Shown in pieces: positions 8,786 to 15,713 of a stretch of 64,000 nt of DNA. Location: positions 87,350-151,349 of the forward strand of contig NZ_JAJCIA010000006.1 in assembly GCF_020554845.1 (NCBI RefSeq), written 5' to 3'. The DNA comes from Blautia faecis (GTDB taxonomy: Bacteria; Bacillota; Clostridia; Lachnospirales; Lachnospiraceae). A model generated the notes under the pieces. That model searched no databases. It saw only the letters and a program-made list of their open reading frames with translations, and was not told where the DNA came from. Every line of letters begins with the position of its first letter. Positions within the stretch are counted from its first letter, which is position 1. The position numbers and the translations under genes are program-made.

Positions 8786-9003
8786 TCTTCTTTTTCCCCC
8801 GAAACAACACATTTGCTTTGTTGTTCTAACTTCTGAATAGTTTTTTGCAATTCTTGAATCATATTTGCCTGTATTCCAAGCAAGTTAATAACTGAATAAA
8901 CAAGTGAAGCAGATGGAAGACCCTCTTTATTTTGAGGGTTTTTTATTTCTTCTAATATTTTTTCCTGCTGATCTTCTGTATATATTAAATCTGTACTATT
9001 CAT
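8782..9003 (-). CDS. Unknown 73-residue protein with coiled-coil segment
   Basis: Not recognised. The first half is polar (YTEDQQEKILEEIKNPQNKEG) and the second half contains a heptad-like stretch (GIQANMIQELQKTIQKLEQQ) that should form a coiled coil. Its ATG lies inside the last codons of the preceding 37-residue frame (ATGAATAG), and its stop overlaps the next start. This gives a tightly coupled chain of small genes. Confidence 0.7.
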   Translation of the reverse strand: MNSTDLIYTEDQQEKILEEIKNPQNKEGLPSASLVYSVINLLGIQANMIQELQKTIQKLEQQSKCVVSGEKEE

Positions 9004-9109
9004 TTTTGTTTTCCTTTAATATGTCAGAAATAATAATATAAATGTATCGTAAAATCTGATCCACTTTTATTTTGTCAAGCATCTCAATAATTTCTTTCTT
9101 GTAATCCAT
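8996..9109 (-). CDS. 37-residue small protein
   Basis: Frame beginning MDYKKEIIEMLDKI and ending DILKENKNE, with AAGGAG 5 nt before the ATG. The centre, LRYIYIII, is hydrophobic. It resembles the 33-residue protein nearby and overlaps the start of the 73-residue gene. The good ribosome site and overlaps at both ends support a real gene. Function unknown. Confidence 0.62.
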   Translation of the reverse strand: MDYKKEIIEMLDKIKVDQILRYIYIIISDILKENKNE

Positions 9110-9111
9110 AT

Positions 9112-9405
9112 TTACTCCTTCTGTGCCTCTGCTCTTTTTCTGAATCGCATGGTTGCCAAACAATCTGAAAAGCTAAGTATCTTCTTAATTTCATCGGTTT
9201 CATTCACGCACAAAATATTCCAGATCAAAAAGAATCTCGCTTGGTCTTCTTCTGACATGCTCATAAGCTTTTCTTCTTTGCTTCCGTCCAAAAGAATTTT
9301 TGCAACTTCATAAGTTCTTTGCAAGAAATATCTGTTTTTATTCTCCGCTACAATCTCCGCAATTGCTTCTCTACAAGGAACTTGAGTTAATGCACATCTT
9401 TCCAT
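9112..9405 (-). CDS. Unknown 97-residue helical protein
   Basis: Not recognised. Predicted mostly helical (RTYEVAKILLDGSKEEKLM, ARFFLIWNILC) with a basic C-terminus (MRFRKRAEAQKE). Its start shares the A of the upstream stop in a TAATG junction at 9403-9407, so it is coupled to the 172-residue gene. It belongs to the operon that ends in int. Confidence 0.7.
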   Translation of the reverse strand: MERCALTQVPCREAIAEIVAENKNRYFLQRTYEVAKILLDGSKEEKLMSMSEEDQARFFLIWNILCVNETDEIKKILSFSDCLATMRFRKRAEAQKE

Positions 9406-9923
9406 TAGTTCTCATCCTCCTGTTTAAGCTCGTATTCATAAGCCGTTTTAGCAGCACCGTACAAAAAACTTAATGTTTCCTTAGAATATATCCTTGACAC
9501 AAAATTAATAATATCAAGTTGCAGTGTACTAACAGATTTCTGACTGTAGTATAAATCGCAAAGTTCCTCTGTTTCCTTTAATTTTGCTTTTAACTGTTCG
9601 ATTTCTTCCTGCTGGTCTGTAATGATCTCACTTGCCAACGGCTGATAGTCTGCATCATTCTCCGCATACTCGGAAATAGCCTTTTCTTTCTCTTCGGCGG
9701 TCTCATCATCCAGGTAATCCCAGAAATCCAAAACTCGCTCTTCTTCCTCTTCCTCCACTGCCGCTTCCATTTTTTCTGGAGCTCCTGTGTAGTTTGCTCT
9801 GAACTGTTCCAGTCTATTAGGCAGGGTTTTTGTGTAAAATTCCTGTGCCTCATCATTTCTGAATTTTGATAATCTTCTTTCGATTACCGCCTTGTATTTT
9901 TCTGCGATTTCTGCTCTGTTCAT
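9405..9923 (-). CDS. Unknown 172-residue acidic protein
   Basis: Not recognised. The N-terminus (EIAEKYKAVIERRLSKFRND) is basic and helical. A run of glutamates (about residues 56-62) and an acidic middle precede a coiled coil (EEIEQLKAKLKETEELCDLY) and a mixed C-terminal helix. GGAGG lies before the ATG. The leader upstream holds two strong stem-loops (9954-10047), which may control it. Acidic proteins in mobile elements sometimes mimic DNA, but nothing here proves that. Confidence 0.7.
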   Translation of the reverse strand: MNRAEIAEKYKAVIERRLSKFRNDEAQEFYTKTLPNRLEQFRANYTGAPEKMEAAVEEEEEERVLDFWDYLDDETAEEKEKAISEYAENDADYQPLASEIITDQQEEIEQLKAKLKETEELCDLYYSQKSVSTLQLDIINFVSRIYSKETLSFLYGAAKTAYEYELKQEDEN

Positions 9924-9953
9924 TCAATCATTCCTCCATAAAATTCTTGCTAG

Positions 9954-10047
9954 GGGCTAACAGGAATGATATACTGCACCTGTAGCCCTGTGATTTGCTT
10001 GTTTCCGGGTTACACGCCCCTGTCGGAGTTGCAGCTCTGACAAGGGC
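9954..10047 (-). ncRNA. Structured leader candidate with two stem-loops
   Basis: In the 196-nt gap upstream of the 172-residue gene, two strong hairpins can form. One is GGGCTAACAGG/CCTGTAGCCC (9954-9988, one bulge). The other is GCCCCTGTC-GGAG/CTCT-GACAAGGGC (10016-10047). On the plus strand the second is followed by ATTTTTATT and could terminate a plus transcript. No convincing gene occupies the gap. This could be a riboregulator or a structural element of the operon mRNA. Confidence 0.45.
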
Positions 10048-10119
10048 ATTTTTATTAAATTCCTTTTCCATCATGTACGAGCTGAAACAGAACGGTACAC
10101 ATCACACCAGAAAAGAAAA

Positions 10120-10329
10120 TTAATACTGCTTCTGTTGCTGTGAACATCTCTCAAACTCCTTTCTTTTGGTATGCTCTGCATCCACCAAGGGACGAAGTAA
10201 AGCAAGTTCTTGATCAATCTGCTTCATTTCAATCTCATATTCTGGTTTCCAGTCATTACCGCTATGACAAATAATAAAAGATTTTCTGCTTACCAGCTGA
10301 ATGTATTTCAAAACCTCTTCTGCTGTCAT
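10120..10329 (-). CDS. Unknown 69-residue protein
   Basis: Not recognised. Helical and polar, with EEVLKYIQLVSRKSFIICH at the N-terminus and a Lys/Glu/Gln-rich tail. Start and upstream stop overlap as ATGA (10326-10329), so it is coupled to the 107-residue gene. Confidence 0.68.
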   Translation of the reverse strand: MTAEEVLKYIQLVSRKSFIICHSGNDWKPEYEIEMKQIDQELALLRPLVDAEHTKRKEFERCSQQQKQY

Positions 10330-10649
10330 ATCGGTTGTACCTGGGATTCCCCGAAAAAGCTCGCCTTATAGGTAGCACCATCTCCCCGGCTTCCCCAAAT
10401 CAGCGCTGTGCTAAACAATGCCTTGCTTCCGTGAATAACCTCAAATCCGAGTTCTTTCCACCTAGCCCATGTATTAACAGGCTCGGTTATATTTGCCGCT
10501 TTTTTGGCTGTTTCAATGCGAGTATTGTTTACTTCCTCAGCCTTTGCAGATAACCACGCTCTGTGAAGAGCTTCACCAAAACTGATACCCTTTGTTTTAC
10601 GGTAAATCTTCCAGGCTTTCAACATGACCTTTGATAAATTATATCTCAT
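10326..10649 (-). CDS. Unknown 107-residue mobile-element protein
   Basis: First gene of the RHH-controlled leftward operon. The N-terminus YNLSKVMLKAWKIY and SFGEALHRAWLSAKAEE repeat an aromatic-basic helix pattern seen in small Firmicute mobile-element proteins. The C-terminal half (WARWKELGFEVIHG) looks like a small separate domain. AAAGGAG precedes the ATG. A leader of about 170 nt separates it from the promoter. Function unknown. Confidence 0.72.
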   Translation of the reverse strand: MRYNLSKVMLKAWKIYRKTKGISFGEALHRAWLSAKAEEVNNTRIETAKKAANITEPVNTWARWKELGFEVIHGSKALFSTALIWGSRGDGATYKASFFGESQVQPI

Positions 10650-10826
10650 ATGTACATCTCCTTTCTCTTCTGGAAATCCCGATCAGCTCCGGCAGGTCTT
10701 AAACCAATCTCGACAACTCCTGTGCCTTTGCTTACCCTTGCCCGGTGTTATGTCAGTGTCTTTGGTACATCTTGCGATCTCATCATTTTCACTTTTCGCT
10801 GTTCTCTGTTCCCTTGAACTGATTAT

Positions 10827-10855
10827 AGTATAGTCTATCGTACCCGATATATCAA
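10827..10855 (-). promoter_or_regulatory. Promoter of the leftward int operon
   Basis: Minus strand TTGATA (10850-10855), 17-nt spacer, TATACT (10827-10832). Operator box 1 (10836-10849) lies entirely inside the spacer, so a bound repressor would occlude RNA polymerase. Confidence 0.72.
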
Positions 10856-10926
10856 TATGTAAAATTCACGATATTGTACCCGATATAAAAATGTTATTTT
10901 GTGTAATATGTATATTGTACCCGATA
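10836..10926. promoter_or_regulatory. Three RHH operator boxes
   Basis: Three copies of a 14-bp box: TATCGTACCCGATA at 10836-10849, and TATTGTACCCGATA at 10872-10885 and 10913-10926. Each is a partial palindrome (TATCG..CGATA), as expected for a ribbon-helix-helix dimer. Spacing is 36 and 41 bp. Box 1 is in the spacer of the leftward promoter and box 3 overlaps the -35 of the rightward promoter. Confidence 0.75.
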
Positions 10927-10943
10927 GTATTATAAACTATAAT
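10915..10943 (+). promoter_or_regulatory. Promoter of the RHH gene
   Basis: TTGTAC (10915-10920), 17-nt spacer, TATAAT (10938-10943). The -35 is part of operator box 3, which predicts autorepression. Confidence 0.72.
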
Positions 10944-10982
10944 AATTTTAATTATATCCAACAACATAGAAAGGAGTTCAAC

Positions 10983-11186
10983 ATGTCGGAAGAAAGCAAG
11001 ATTAGTAAAGCTCAGCAAAAAGCAGTTGCAAAATATATGAAAAATAATTATGACGAAATCAAAATTCGTGTTGAAAAAGGAAAACGCGAAATCATTCGCC
11101 AGGCAGCAGAAGCCGCCGGGGAATCTGTAAACGGCTATATTAAAAAAGCTGTAGATCAGCGCATGGAGCAGGACTGCAAAAAGTAA
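10983..11186 (+). CDS. Ribbon-helix-helix (Arc-type) DNA-binding regulator
   Basis: Basic protein of 67 residues. The N-terminal helix (QKAVAKYMKNNYD) is followed by the RHH strand EIKIRVEKGKRE and helices IIRQAAEAAGES-VNGYIKKAVD, the usual Arc/MetJ order. AAGGAG precedes the ATG at 10983; an upstream frame extension from 10899 has no ribosome site and would cross the promoter. Directly upstream are three operator-like boxes placed over its own promoter and over that of the int operon. It is therefore the likely autoregulated repressor of integration and excision genes. The protein-operator match is inference. Confidence 0.85.
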   Translation: MSEESKISKAQQKAVAKYMKNNYDEIKIRVEKGKREIIRQAAEAAGESVNGYIKKAVDQRMEQDCKK

Positions 11187-11338
11187 TCAAGCCTAATAAA
11201 GAGAAAAAGAGCTTGAACATTTGTTCTTTTTGTGCTATTTTAAAAATAGGCTAACGCTTGCGTGGAGCTTTAACGAACTCACCACACGCATAAATCTACA
11301 CAAAAAGGATAGTTTCATTTCCTTAAATGAATAAAAAG

Positions 11339-11369
11339 GGCTGCTCTTTCGTTTGGGCGGTCTTTTTTA
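11339..11369 (+). terminator. Terminator of the RHH transcript
   Basis: GGCTGCTC pairs with GGGCGGTC through GC and GU pairs around an 8-nt loop, followed by seven T. The terminal T overlaps the -35 of the next promoter. The 11187-11338 gap also has an imperfect GCGTG..CACGC hairpin near 11261-11291. Confidence 0.65.
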
Positions 11370-11398
11370 TTGCGTTTCTGTGCTACTTGTACTATAAT
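11370..11398 (+). promoter_or_regulatory. Strong promoter for a short plus-strand RNA
   Basis: TTGCGT (11370-11375), 17-nt spacer, TATAAT (11393-11398). No plus-strand gene follows; a terminator comes only about 65 nt downstream. Confidence 0.65.
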
Positions 11399-11404
11399 AA
11401 TTAA

Positions 11405-11475
11405 TAGATAACGATCACCTTTCTAGGAACCCCGGTTATTCAATGCACGCACACGAGTAACCAGGGTTTTTTTAT
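11405..11475 (+). ncRNA. Putative small RNA of about 70 nt
   Basis: Defined by the promoter at 11370-11398 and an intrinsic terminator at 11431-11473 (CCC-GGTTATTC/GAGTAACC-A-GGG then seven T). The 5' part is single-stranded (AGATAACGATCACC). Its 3' end overlaps by a few bases the stop of the convergent gene at 11472-11708. It could act in trans on the element, or antisense on the tail of the leftward operon. Both are inference. Confidence 0.55.
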
Positions 11476-11708
11476 TGACTTAGAATTTTTCTCATGACTG
11501 TTTCTGTCTGCTTTGAGATTTTCCAGATCGGCTCAGAATTAGCCCGGAACATATTCACTAGCAGAGTTTGAGTCGCGTAGTATGCGTTCATAGAATCGCC
11601 CAGCTCTTGTTTTGCAAGTTGGAAAACTTTCTCGATACGTTCCGGCGATATCCGATAGAAAGTGGAAAATTCCGTTATCAAACATCCAACAATTTCTTGA
11701 TCGGTCAC
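11472..11708 (-). CDS. Unknown 78-residue protein
   Basis: Not recognised. Helical throughout (EIVGCLITEFSTFYRISPER, IEKVFQLAKQELGDSM). GTG start with AGGAGG at 7 nt. It is the last gene of the second leftward operon and ends at the small-RNA terminator. Confidence 0.65.
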   Translation of the reverse strand: MTDQEIVGCLITEFSTFYRISPERIEKVFQLAKQELGDSMNAYYATQTLLVNMFRANSEPIWKISKQTETVMRKILSQ

Positions 11709-11766
11709 TGCAGCCCCTCCTGTTTGCGCCCCTGCACCAGATTGCCAGCACCGGGAACTTAATTTC

Positions 11767-12603
11767 TTAATCTTCTGGCTCTGTTGTTTTCTGGTTCATA
11801 CAATTGGAATAATTTTTTGCAAAATACGCCGCCGCACTGTTCGTTCCATTAGATTGAGCTGTCACATGAACACCATCAGCATTTACAAGCTCAACAGGTT
11901 CTTGATCTGCCTTTTTCTGTTTGTTTGCTTCCATTTCTGCAAAGCCTTGCTTACTAATGCGGCTGATCCGAACGTCTTCAACTGTTTCTTTCTCATACTG
12001 CTGTTCATATCTGTTTAAAAAAGTACCTTCTGCATGTACACGAATCTTCATACTTGTACCATCACGGCCTGTTCCGCCATTTTCTTTCCCGGTCAATTCC
12101 CCAGTAAATTTATCAATGACTTCACTTGCTGTTTTTGCCACTTCATCTAGCACCGCATTTGCCTTTGCTTCTGACGGAACATTTAAGCGGAATCCGTTCT
12201 GTTCTGCCATCAACTGCACTTTTCGGACACAAAATTCCGATCTGCTCTTCATTGCATCCTTACAAAAGCTGGCCAGTTCATCTTCTGTAAGTTGCACCTC
12301 GCTTTGGCTGATAATATTCATCTTATTAAGCAAATCAAAATCAAAGTAGCCCTTTATGTACTTGTTAGCGTTGCCCCTTCTCCGATCTGCGACTGCAGCA
12401 GCCAATTTTTCCCGGTACATATTTCTGGTAAATTCAAAATGTTTACCATATTCTGCATCCAAACTTGCCAATTCTTCCTTTAATGCCGTTGGATTCAGTC
12501 GAGCCTTTGCAGTCTCAATCTCTTCAATTTTTCGATTTGCCAAACCGTCCACATCGCCCTTAAAATCCTTCATAATTCTTCGAATTTCATCAAATTTTCC
12601 CAT
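11767..12603 (-). CDS. Unknown 278-residue protein of the element
   Basis: Not recognised. Residues 1-150 are helical and charged (FDEIRRIMKDFKGDVDGL, AKARLNPTALKEELASLDAE, MYREKLAAAVADRRRG). A short glycine-rich linker (LTGKENGGTGRDGTSMK) near residue 185 leads into a tail with KIRVHAEGTFLNRYEQQY and an Asn-rich end. The arrangement recalls a scaffold- or structural-type protein, but I cannot assign it. It follows the 84-residue gene by 4 nt, so the two are probably made together. Confidence 0.7.
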   Translation of the reverse strand: MGKFDEIRRIMKDFKGDVDGLANRKIEEIETAKARLNPTALKEELASLDAEYGKHFEFTRNMYREKLAAAVADRRRGNANKYIKGYFDFDLLNKMNIISQSEVQLTEDELASFCKDAMKSRSEFCVRKVQLMAEQNGFRLNVPSEAKANAVLDEVAKTASEVIDKFTGELTGKENGGTGRDGTSMKIRVHAEGTFLNRYEQQYEKETVEDVRISRISKQGFAEMEANKQKKADQEPVELVNADGVHVTAQSNGTNSAAAYFAKNYSNCMNQKTTEPED

Positions 12604-12607
12604 CCCT

Positions 12608-12862
12608 TTATTCCCCTTTCACTTCTGGTTTAAGAACTTCAACTGCAGTTGCAACAACTTCCGCACAGCCATAACTCCGACGTGTGCAGAATCCCAGTTT
12701 TACGAAATGCCCCGGTTTAACTTCCATATTCTCGGACAGACCAACTTTTGCTGATTTTCCATAAAAATCAATAGTCAAACTTTCAAAACAATACGGCATT
12801 CCATCTTTACCAATTCCGCTTTTTGAAGTTTTAGATAAAACTTTAAAATATTTTTTTTCCAT
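12608..12862 (-). CDS. Unknown 84-residue protein
   Basis: Not recognised. It looks like a small beta-rich protein (KYFKVLSKTSKSG, SLTIDFYGKSAKVGLSE, GHFVKLGFCTRRS, AEVVATAVEVLKP). Size and strand pattern would fit an OB-like single-strand-binding role next to the replication genes, which is speculation. AAGGAG lies before the ATG. Confidence 0.68.
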   Translation of the reverse strand: MEKKYFKVLSKTSKSGIGKDGMPYCFESLTIDFYGKSAKVGLSENMEVKPGHFVKLGFCTRRSYGCAEVVATAVEVLKPEVKGE

Positions 12863-12883
12863 TTTTTCTGATCTCCTTTCAAA

Positions 12884-13234
12884 TTAACTTGTCCATTTTT
12901 GCGGTGATAATATAAACTTTTGACGCTTCGGCTCCGAAATAATGTACTTGCTCATATCCTCGCCCTGCTCTAGCAACTCTGATTTCGCTTTTTCAATTTG
13001 CTCGACTGCTTCTTGCTCTGAAATGTCCAGCATTTCCGCAATATCTCGCTGTGAAAACAATTCTTGTGTGTGAAACTGTTCAGACAGCATCATCCGAAGT
13101 CCATGAAATGTGCTTGCAACAGTCAAATCATAATTTCGGACACCATTTTTCATCATTCGGATTAACTCTTTTTTATCCACCCCAAATCGGGAATAGGTTT
13201 TCATTAGTTCCGTAGCCGCTTCTTCAATCGTCAT
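12884..13234 (-). CDS. Unknown 116-residue protein with sigma-factor-like HTH
   Basis: The middle, ELFSQRDIAEMLDISEQEAV then EQIEKAKSEL, has the register of a helix-turn-helix like sigma-70 region 4. The N-terminus (EEAATELMKTYSRFGVDKKE) is helical. AAAGGAG precedes the ATG. It may be a regulator within the second leftward operon. I do not recognise the family. Confidence 0.65.
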   Translation of the reverse strand: MTIEEAATELMKTYSRFGVDKKELIRMMKNGVRNYDLTVASTFHGLRMMLSEQFHTQELFSQRDIAEMLDISEQEAVEQIEKAKSELLEQGEDMSKYIISEPKRQKFILSPQKWTS

Positions 13235-13990
13235 TTTTTCAATCTCCTTTCTAGCCTAATAAATGCCTAGGTTTGCTTTAATCTCTGTTAATTGGTTGCT
13301 TATTTCGTCCTAAAATCAGCTTTTAAACATTCAATGGTAATTGTCCATCTACGACACAAAATCCAAAATTCGGGCGTTTAATGCTTATTATTATGTAAAT
13401 TGTAGGGGTGACGAATTTCGTCTAAGCAATTTTGAGCAATTCCCATTTTGTGAACTTTGACTGTCCGAAAAACGGACATCCAGAATATTTCAGTCCCTTT
13501 TTTGTTTTTTTGAAAAATTTTGAGGGAGCTTGATATTAAAAGCCTTTTTTATTTGCTCGAGTGGAAGGGTAGGTTATTCAGCCCAAGATGGGCGGCATAT
13601 ATACCCCTCCGGGGGCGTTCCCTGCCTCCTGTTCATAGCTGATTTTTCAGCCATGAAAATGTATTGCTTTTCTCTGAATAAATCATTCTCATGACTCGAA
13701 ACGCCCTATTTATAAGGCTTTGTGCCATCTGTCACGCACGATTATGACAATATTTGTGACAATCTGGCAGCAGAACACACAGGATCATGCTAATCGCCCT
13801 GATCTACAAGCTACAAATCATAAGCTCAAAGATTGACCGCAAGGCTTTAGCATTCGTCACCAAGGACGAGGAAACCAACCATTCTGACGAGGTTCGGAAG
13901 ATTATTCCGAATGGTTCTACTGCCTTTTTTTATGTGTCAAGGTGTGTCGTTTTTTTTATCCGTGATGCCATGCGTGCAAATTGTCTTTTT
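13235..13990. other. Non-coding 756-bp stretch of the element
   Basis: No gene with a credible ribosome site on either strand. It contains a CGAAAAACGG-type hairpin at 13467-13480 (TGTCCGAAAAACGGACA), GC-rich palindromes near 13580-13625 (CCCCTCCGGGGG), and at 13925-13973 a partial copy of the 3' end of the adjacent 48-residue gene. It could hold an origin or transfer site, but no iterons or nick site are evident. Confidence 0.4.
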
Positions 13991-14137
13991 TTAATGTGTC
14001 GGAGTATTCGGGCAGGTTTCTTTTTTATCCGTTATGCCATGCCCTGTTTTCTTGTTTGCTTCAATCGTTTCTTGGCTCCACTTCATAAACCCATTATCAA
14101 GCCTATGCTTTCCCGGTTCTGCCCTAATTTTTTTCAT
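13991..14137 (-). CDS. Unknown 48-residue basic protein
   Basis: Begins MKKIRAEPGKHRLDNGFM and ends TCPNTPTH. AAAGGAG 5 nt before the ATG supports it, and it overlaps the end of the 75-residue gene by 14 nt. A second degenerate copy of its tail (HGITDKK then NDTP) lies just downstream, which points to a local duplication. Function unknown. Confidence 0.55.
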   Translation of the reverse strand: MKKIRAEPGKHRLDNGFMKWSQETIEANKKTGHGITDKKETCPNTPTH

Positions 14138-14351
14138 CCTTGCTCCTTTCTTCCAATTCCGCGCAAACCGCCAACAGTAGCGATTCCGCAAACTTTTGTT
14201 CTGGTTCTCCCCGGTATTTTTCATCAAGTTGCTCGCACGCTTGGTCAAGCTCCTGCCACTTCTGCTCGTCCTGTTGCCGGATGCCATGATATTTTTTGTG
14301 CAAATTCCAAACGGCTGTCCAAACATCAAAATATTGTTCCTTAAAGTTCAA
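14124..14351 (-). CDS. Unknown 75-residue phage-type protein
   Basis: TTG start with AAAGGAG 4 nt upstream. Helical: FKEQYFDVWTAVWNLHKKYH, then WQELDQACEQLDEKYRGEP and LLLAVCAELEERS. I associate this sequence type with Firmicute prophages and related elements but know no function. Confidence 0.7.
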   Translation of the reverse strand: MNFKEQYFDVWTAVWNLHKKYHGIRQQDEQKWQELDQACEQLDEKYRGEPEQKFAESLLLAVCAELEERSKDEKN

Positions 14352-14416
14352 TGTTCTCCTTTCCTCAACATAGTGTCGAACCTTTACAATAAGGCCTAAT
14401 AAGAAGAAATCCCTTG

Positions 14417-14580
14417 CTTACTCCTTATTCGGCGTACTTACTCCACCACATGTCACTGACAGTACAGCTAAATGGATGAGTAAGCGTCAAACCCAGTGTT
14501 TATGCGGTTTCTGCTTACTCATCATGGTGGGGTAGTAAGCATTTCACTTTTTCCTTTACTACCCCAAGGTGCGGAGTAAG
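14417..14580. repeat. Cluster of CTTACTC/GAGTAAG repeats, possible iteron-like origin
   Basis: In a 283-bp gap before the RepA-like gene, CTTACTC occurs at 14417, 14437 and 14514 and its complement GAGTAAG at 14478 and 14574, with a variant at 14533. Two perfect inverted repeats are included: GATGAGTAAGC/GCTTACTCATC (14475-14523) and GGGGTAGTAA/TTACTACCCC (14529-14565). Repeats beside a replicative helicase gene suggest an origin or a regulator site. Confidence 0.55.
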
Positions 14581-14634
14581 TAAAAGTATTGATTTTAAAG
14601 GTTTTTTTGCTTATTCCCCCATCAAAAACCTCCC

Positions 14635-15657
14635 TTAGTGAGAAGTGCTGAGTAAATAACTGTAAAATACCTTTGAATTTCCAAAACCTTCTGCTTCGCT
14701 ACTAAGCAATTTCTTTTTGCGTAGTTCAGTTTTCGCGCGACTTAAAGTATTTTTACTAATGCCTGCGCTTTCTGCTGCTTCGTCCAGTTCAGAAGTTGGC
14801 TTTTTGCCATTTCTAAGAAAATCAATTATAAACTTCTCCGCATCTGCTCTCTGTGGTGCTTGCCGCCGTTCATAATCTCGTTCACTAACGAAATCTGCAT
14901 CTTTCTTGTCTGAAAATCCTACAAATTCCGCGCCATTTTCAGTAATATTAAATAGTACCGTTTGTGCTAATGGAGCATAATTGTTTTTCTCTTGGCTTAG
15001 ATATCGTTCACTGCTTCCTGTAATAGTTCCAACAATCATCACTGATCTAGCAATGTCCCAAACGTCCGCGGAATCTGCTATTCGATTTCGTCCAAACACT
15101 CCCTGTTTTTTGTTGGTGTGAACAACAATTAGGCTTGTTACGCCAAACTCTTCACCAATTCCAATTAAAGGACTTAAGCAAGCTCGCATTGCGTTTCGCT
15201 GTCCCATTTGCATATCGACAGGAACAAAGGCCTGTAACGGATCAAAGACAACTAGGGTTGGTTTTACGTCCTCAATCAAACTTTTCAATAATTCTGAATT
15301 GAATTTGATTTCCGAAAACCTTTCATTTTTCAAATCCACCGAAAAAATATTATTGAAATTTGCTCCTGCTTTTCTAAGTCTTGCTTTTAGAGTGTATTCC
15401 AAAGAATCTTCCGAGGAAAAAAATAGTACTCTCTGCGGCTCCGCTTGAAAAAACTCTTTCGGCGTTTCATCAAAAAACACTTGCTTCCCAGAACTAATTG
15501 CAGCTGCCAAAGCGCACCAAGCATTTGTTTTTCCACTACCACCATCGCCAGCCAGAATAATAATCTGACCTTTTGGCATACGTTGTGGAACTAACCAAGA
15601 TGCCTCTTTTTCAGTTATATCGTTTAAATTGACAAGTAAATTCTCTTTTTCTGCCAT
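14635..15657 (-). CDS. RepA-like hexameric helicase (AAA_25/RecA fold)
   Basis: Protein of 340 residues. Walker A is LAGDGGSGKTN near residue 35, and Walker B is LVVFDPLQAF near residue 135 after a beta strand. A TSLIVVHTNKKQ motif with the conserved His follows, as in RSF1010 RepA and KaiC-type ATPases. The C-terminal 70 residues look like a winged helix (SELDEAAESAGISKNTLSRA). It probably unwinds element DNA for autonomous or excised-form replication. AAGGTG precedes the ATG. It is cotranscribed with the primase-type zinc-finger gene upstream, a normal pairing. Confidence 0.85.
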   Translation of the reverse strand: MAEKENLLVNLNDITEKEASWLVPQRMPKGQIIILAGDGGSGKTNAWCALAAAISSGKQVFFDETPKEFFQAEPQRVLFFSSEDSLEYTLKARLRKAGANFNNIFSVDLKNERFSEIKFNSELLKSLIEDVKPTLVVFDPLQAFVPVDMQMGQRNAMRACLSPLIGIGEEFGVTSLIVVHTNKKQGVFGRNRIADSADVWDIARSVMIVGTITGSSERYLSQEKNNYAPLAQTVLFNITENGAEFVGFSDKKDADFVSERDYERRQAPQRADAEKFIIDFLRNGKKPTSELDEAAESAGISKNTLSRAKTELRKKKLLSSEAEGFGNSKVFYSYLLSTSH

Positions 15658-15713
15658 TTGTAAATCACCTTGTCTTGGCTCTCATATGGCGCTCTTGACC
15701 ACCTTTCTAATTT

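Noticed and set aside
13787..14344. 185-residue plus-strand frame
   Set aside because: Antisense to two small genes with good ribosome sites; T-rich runs give FFF and no family resemblance.
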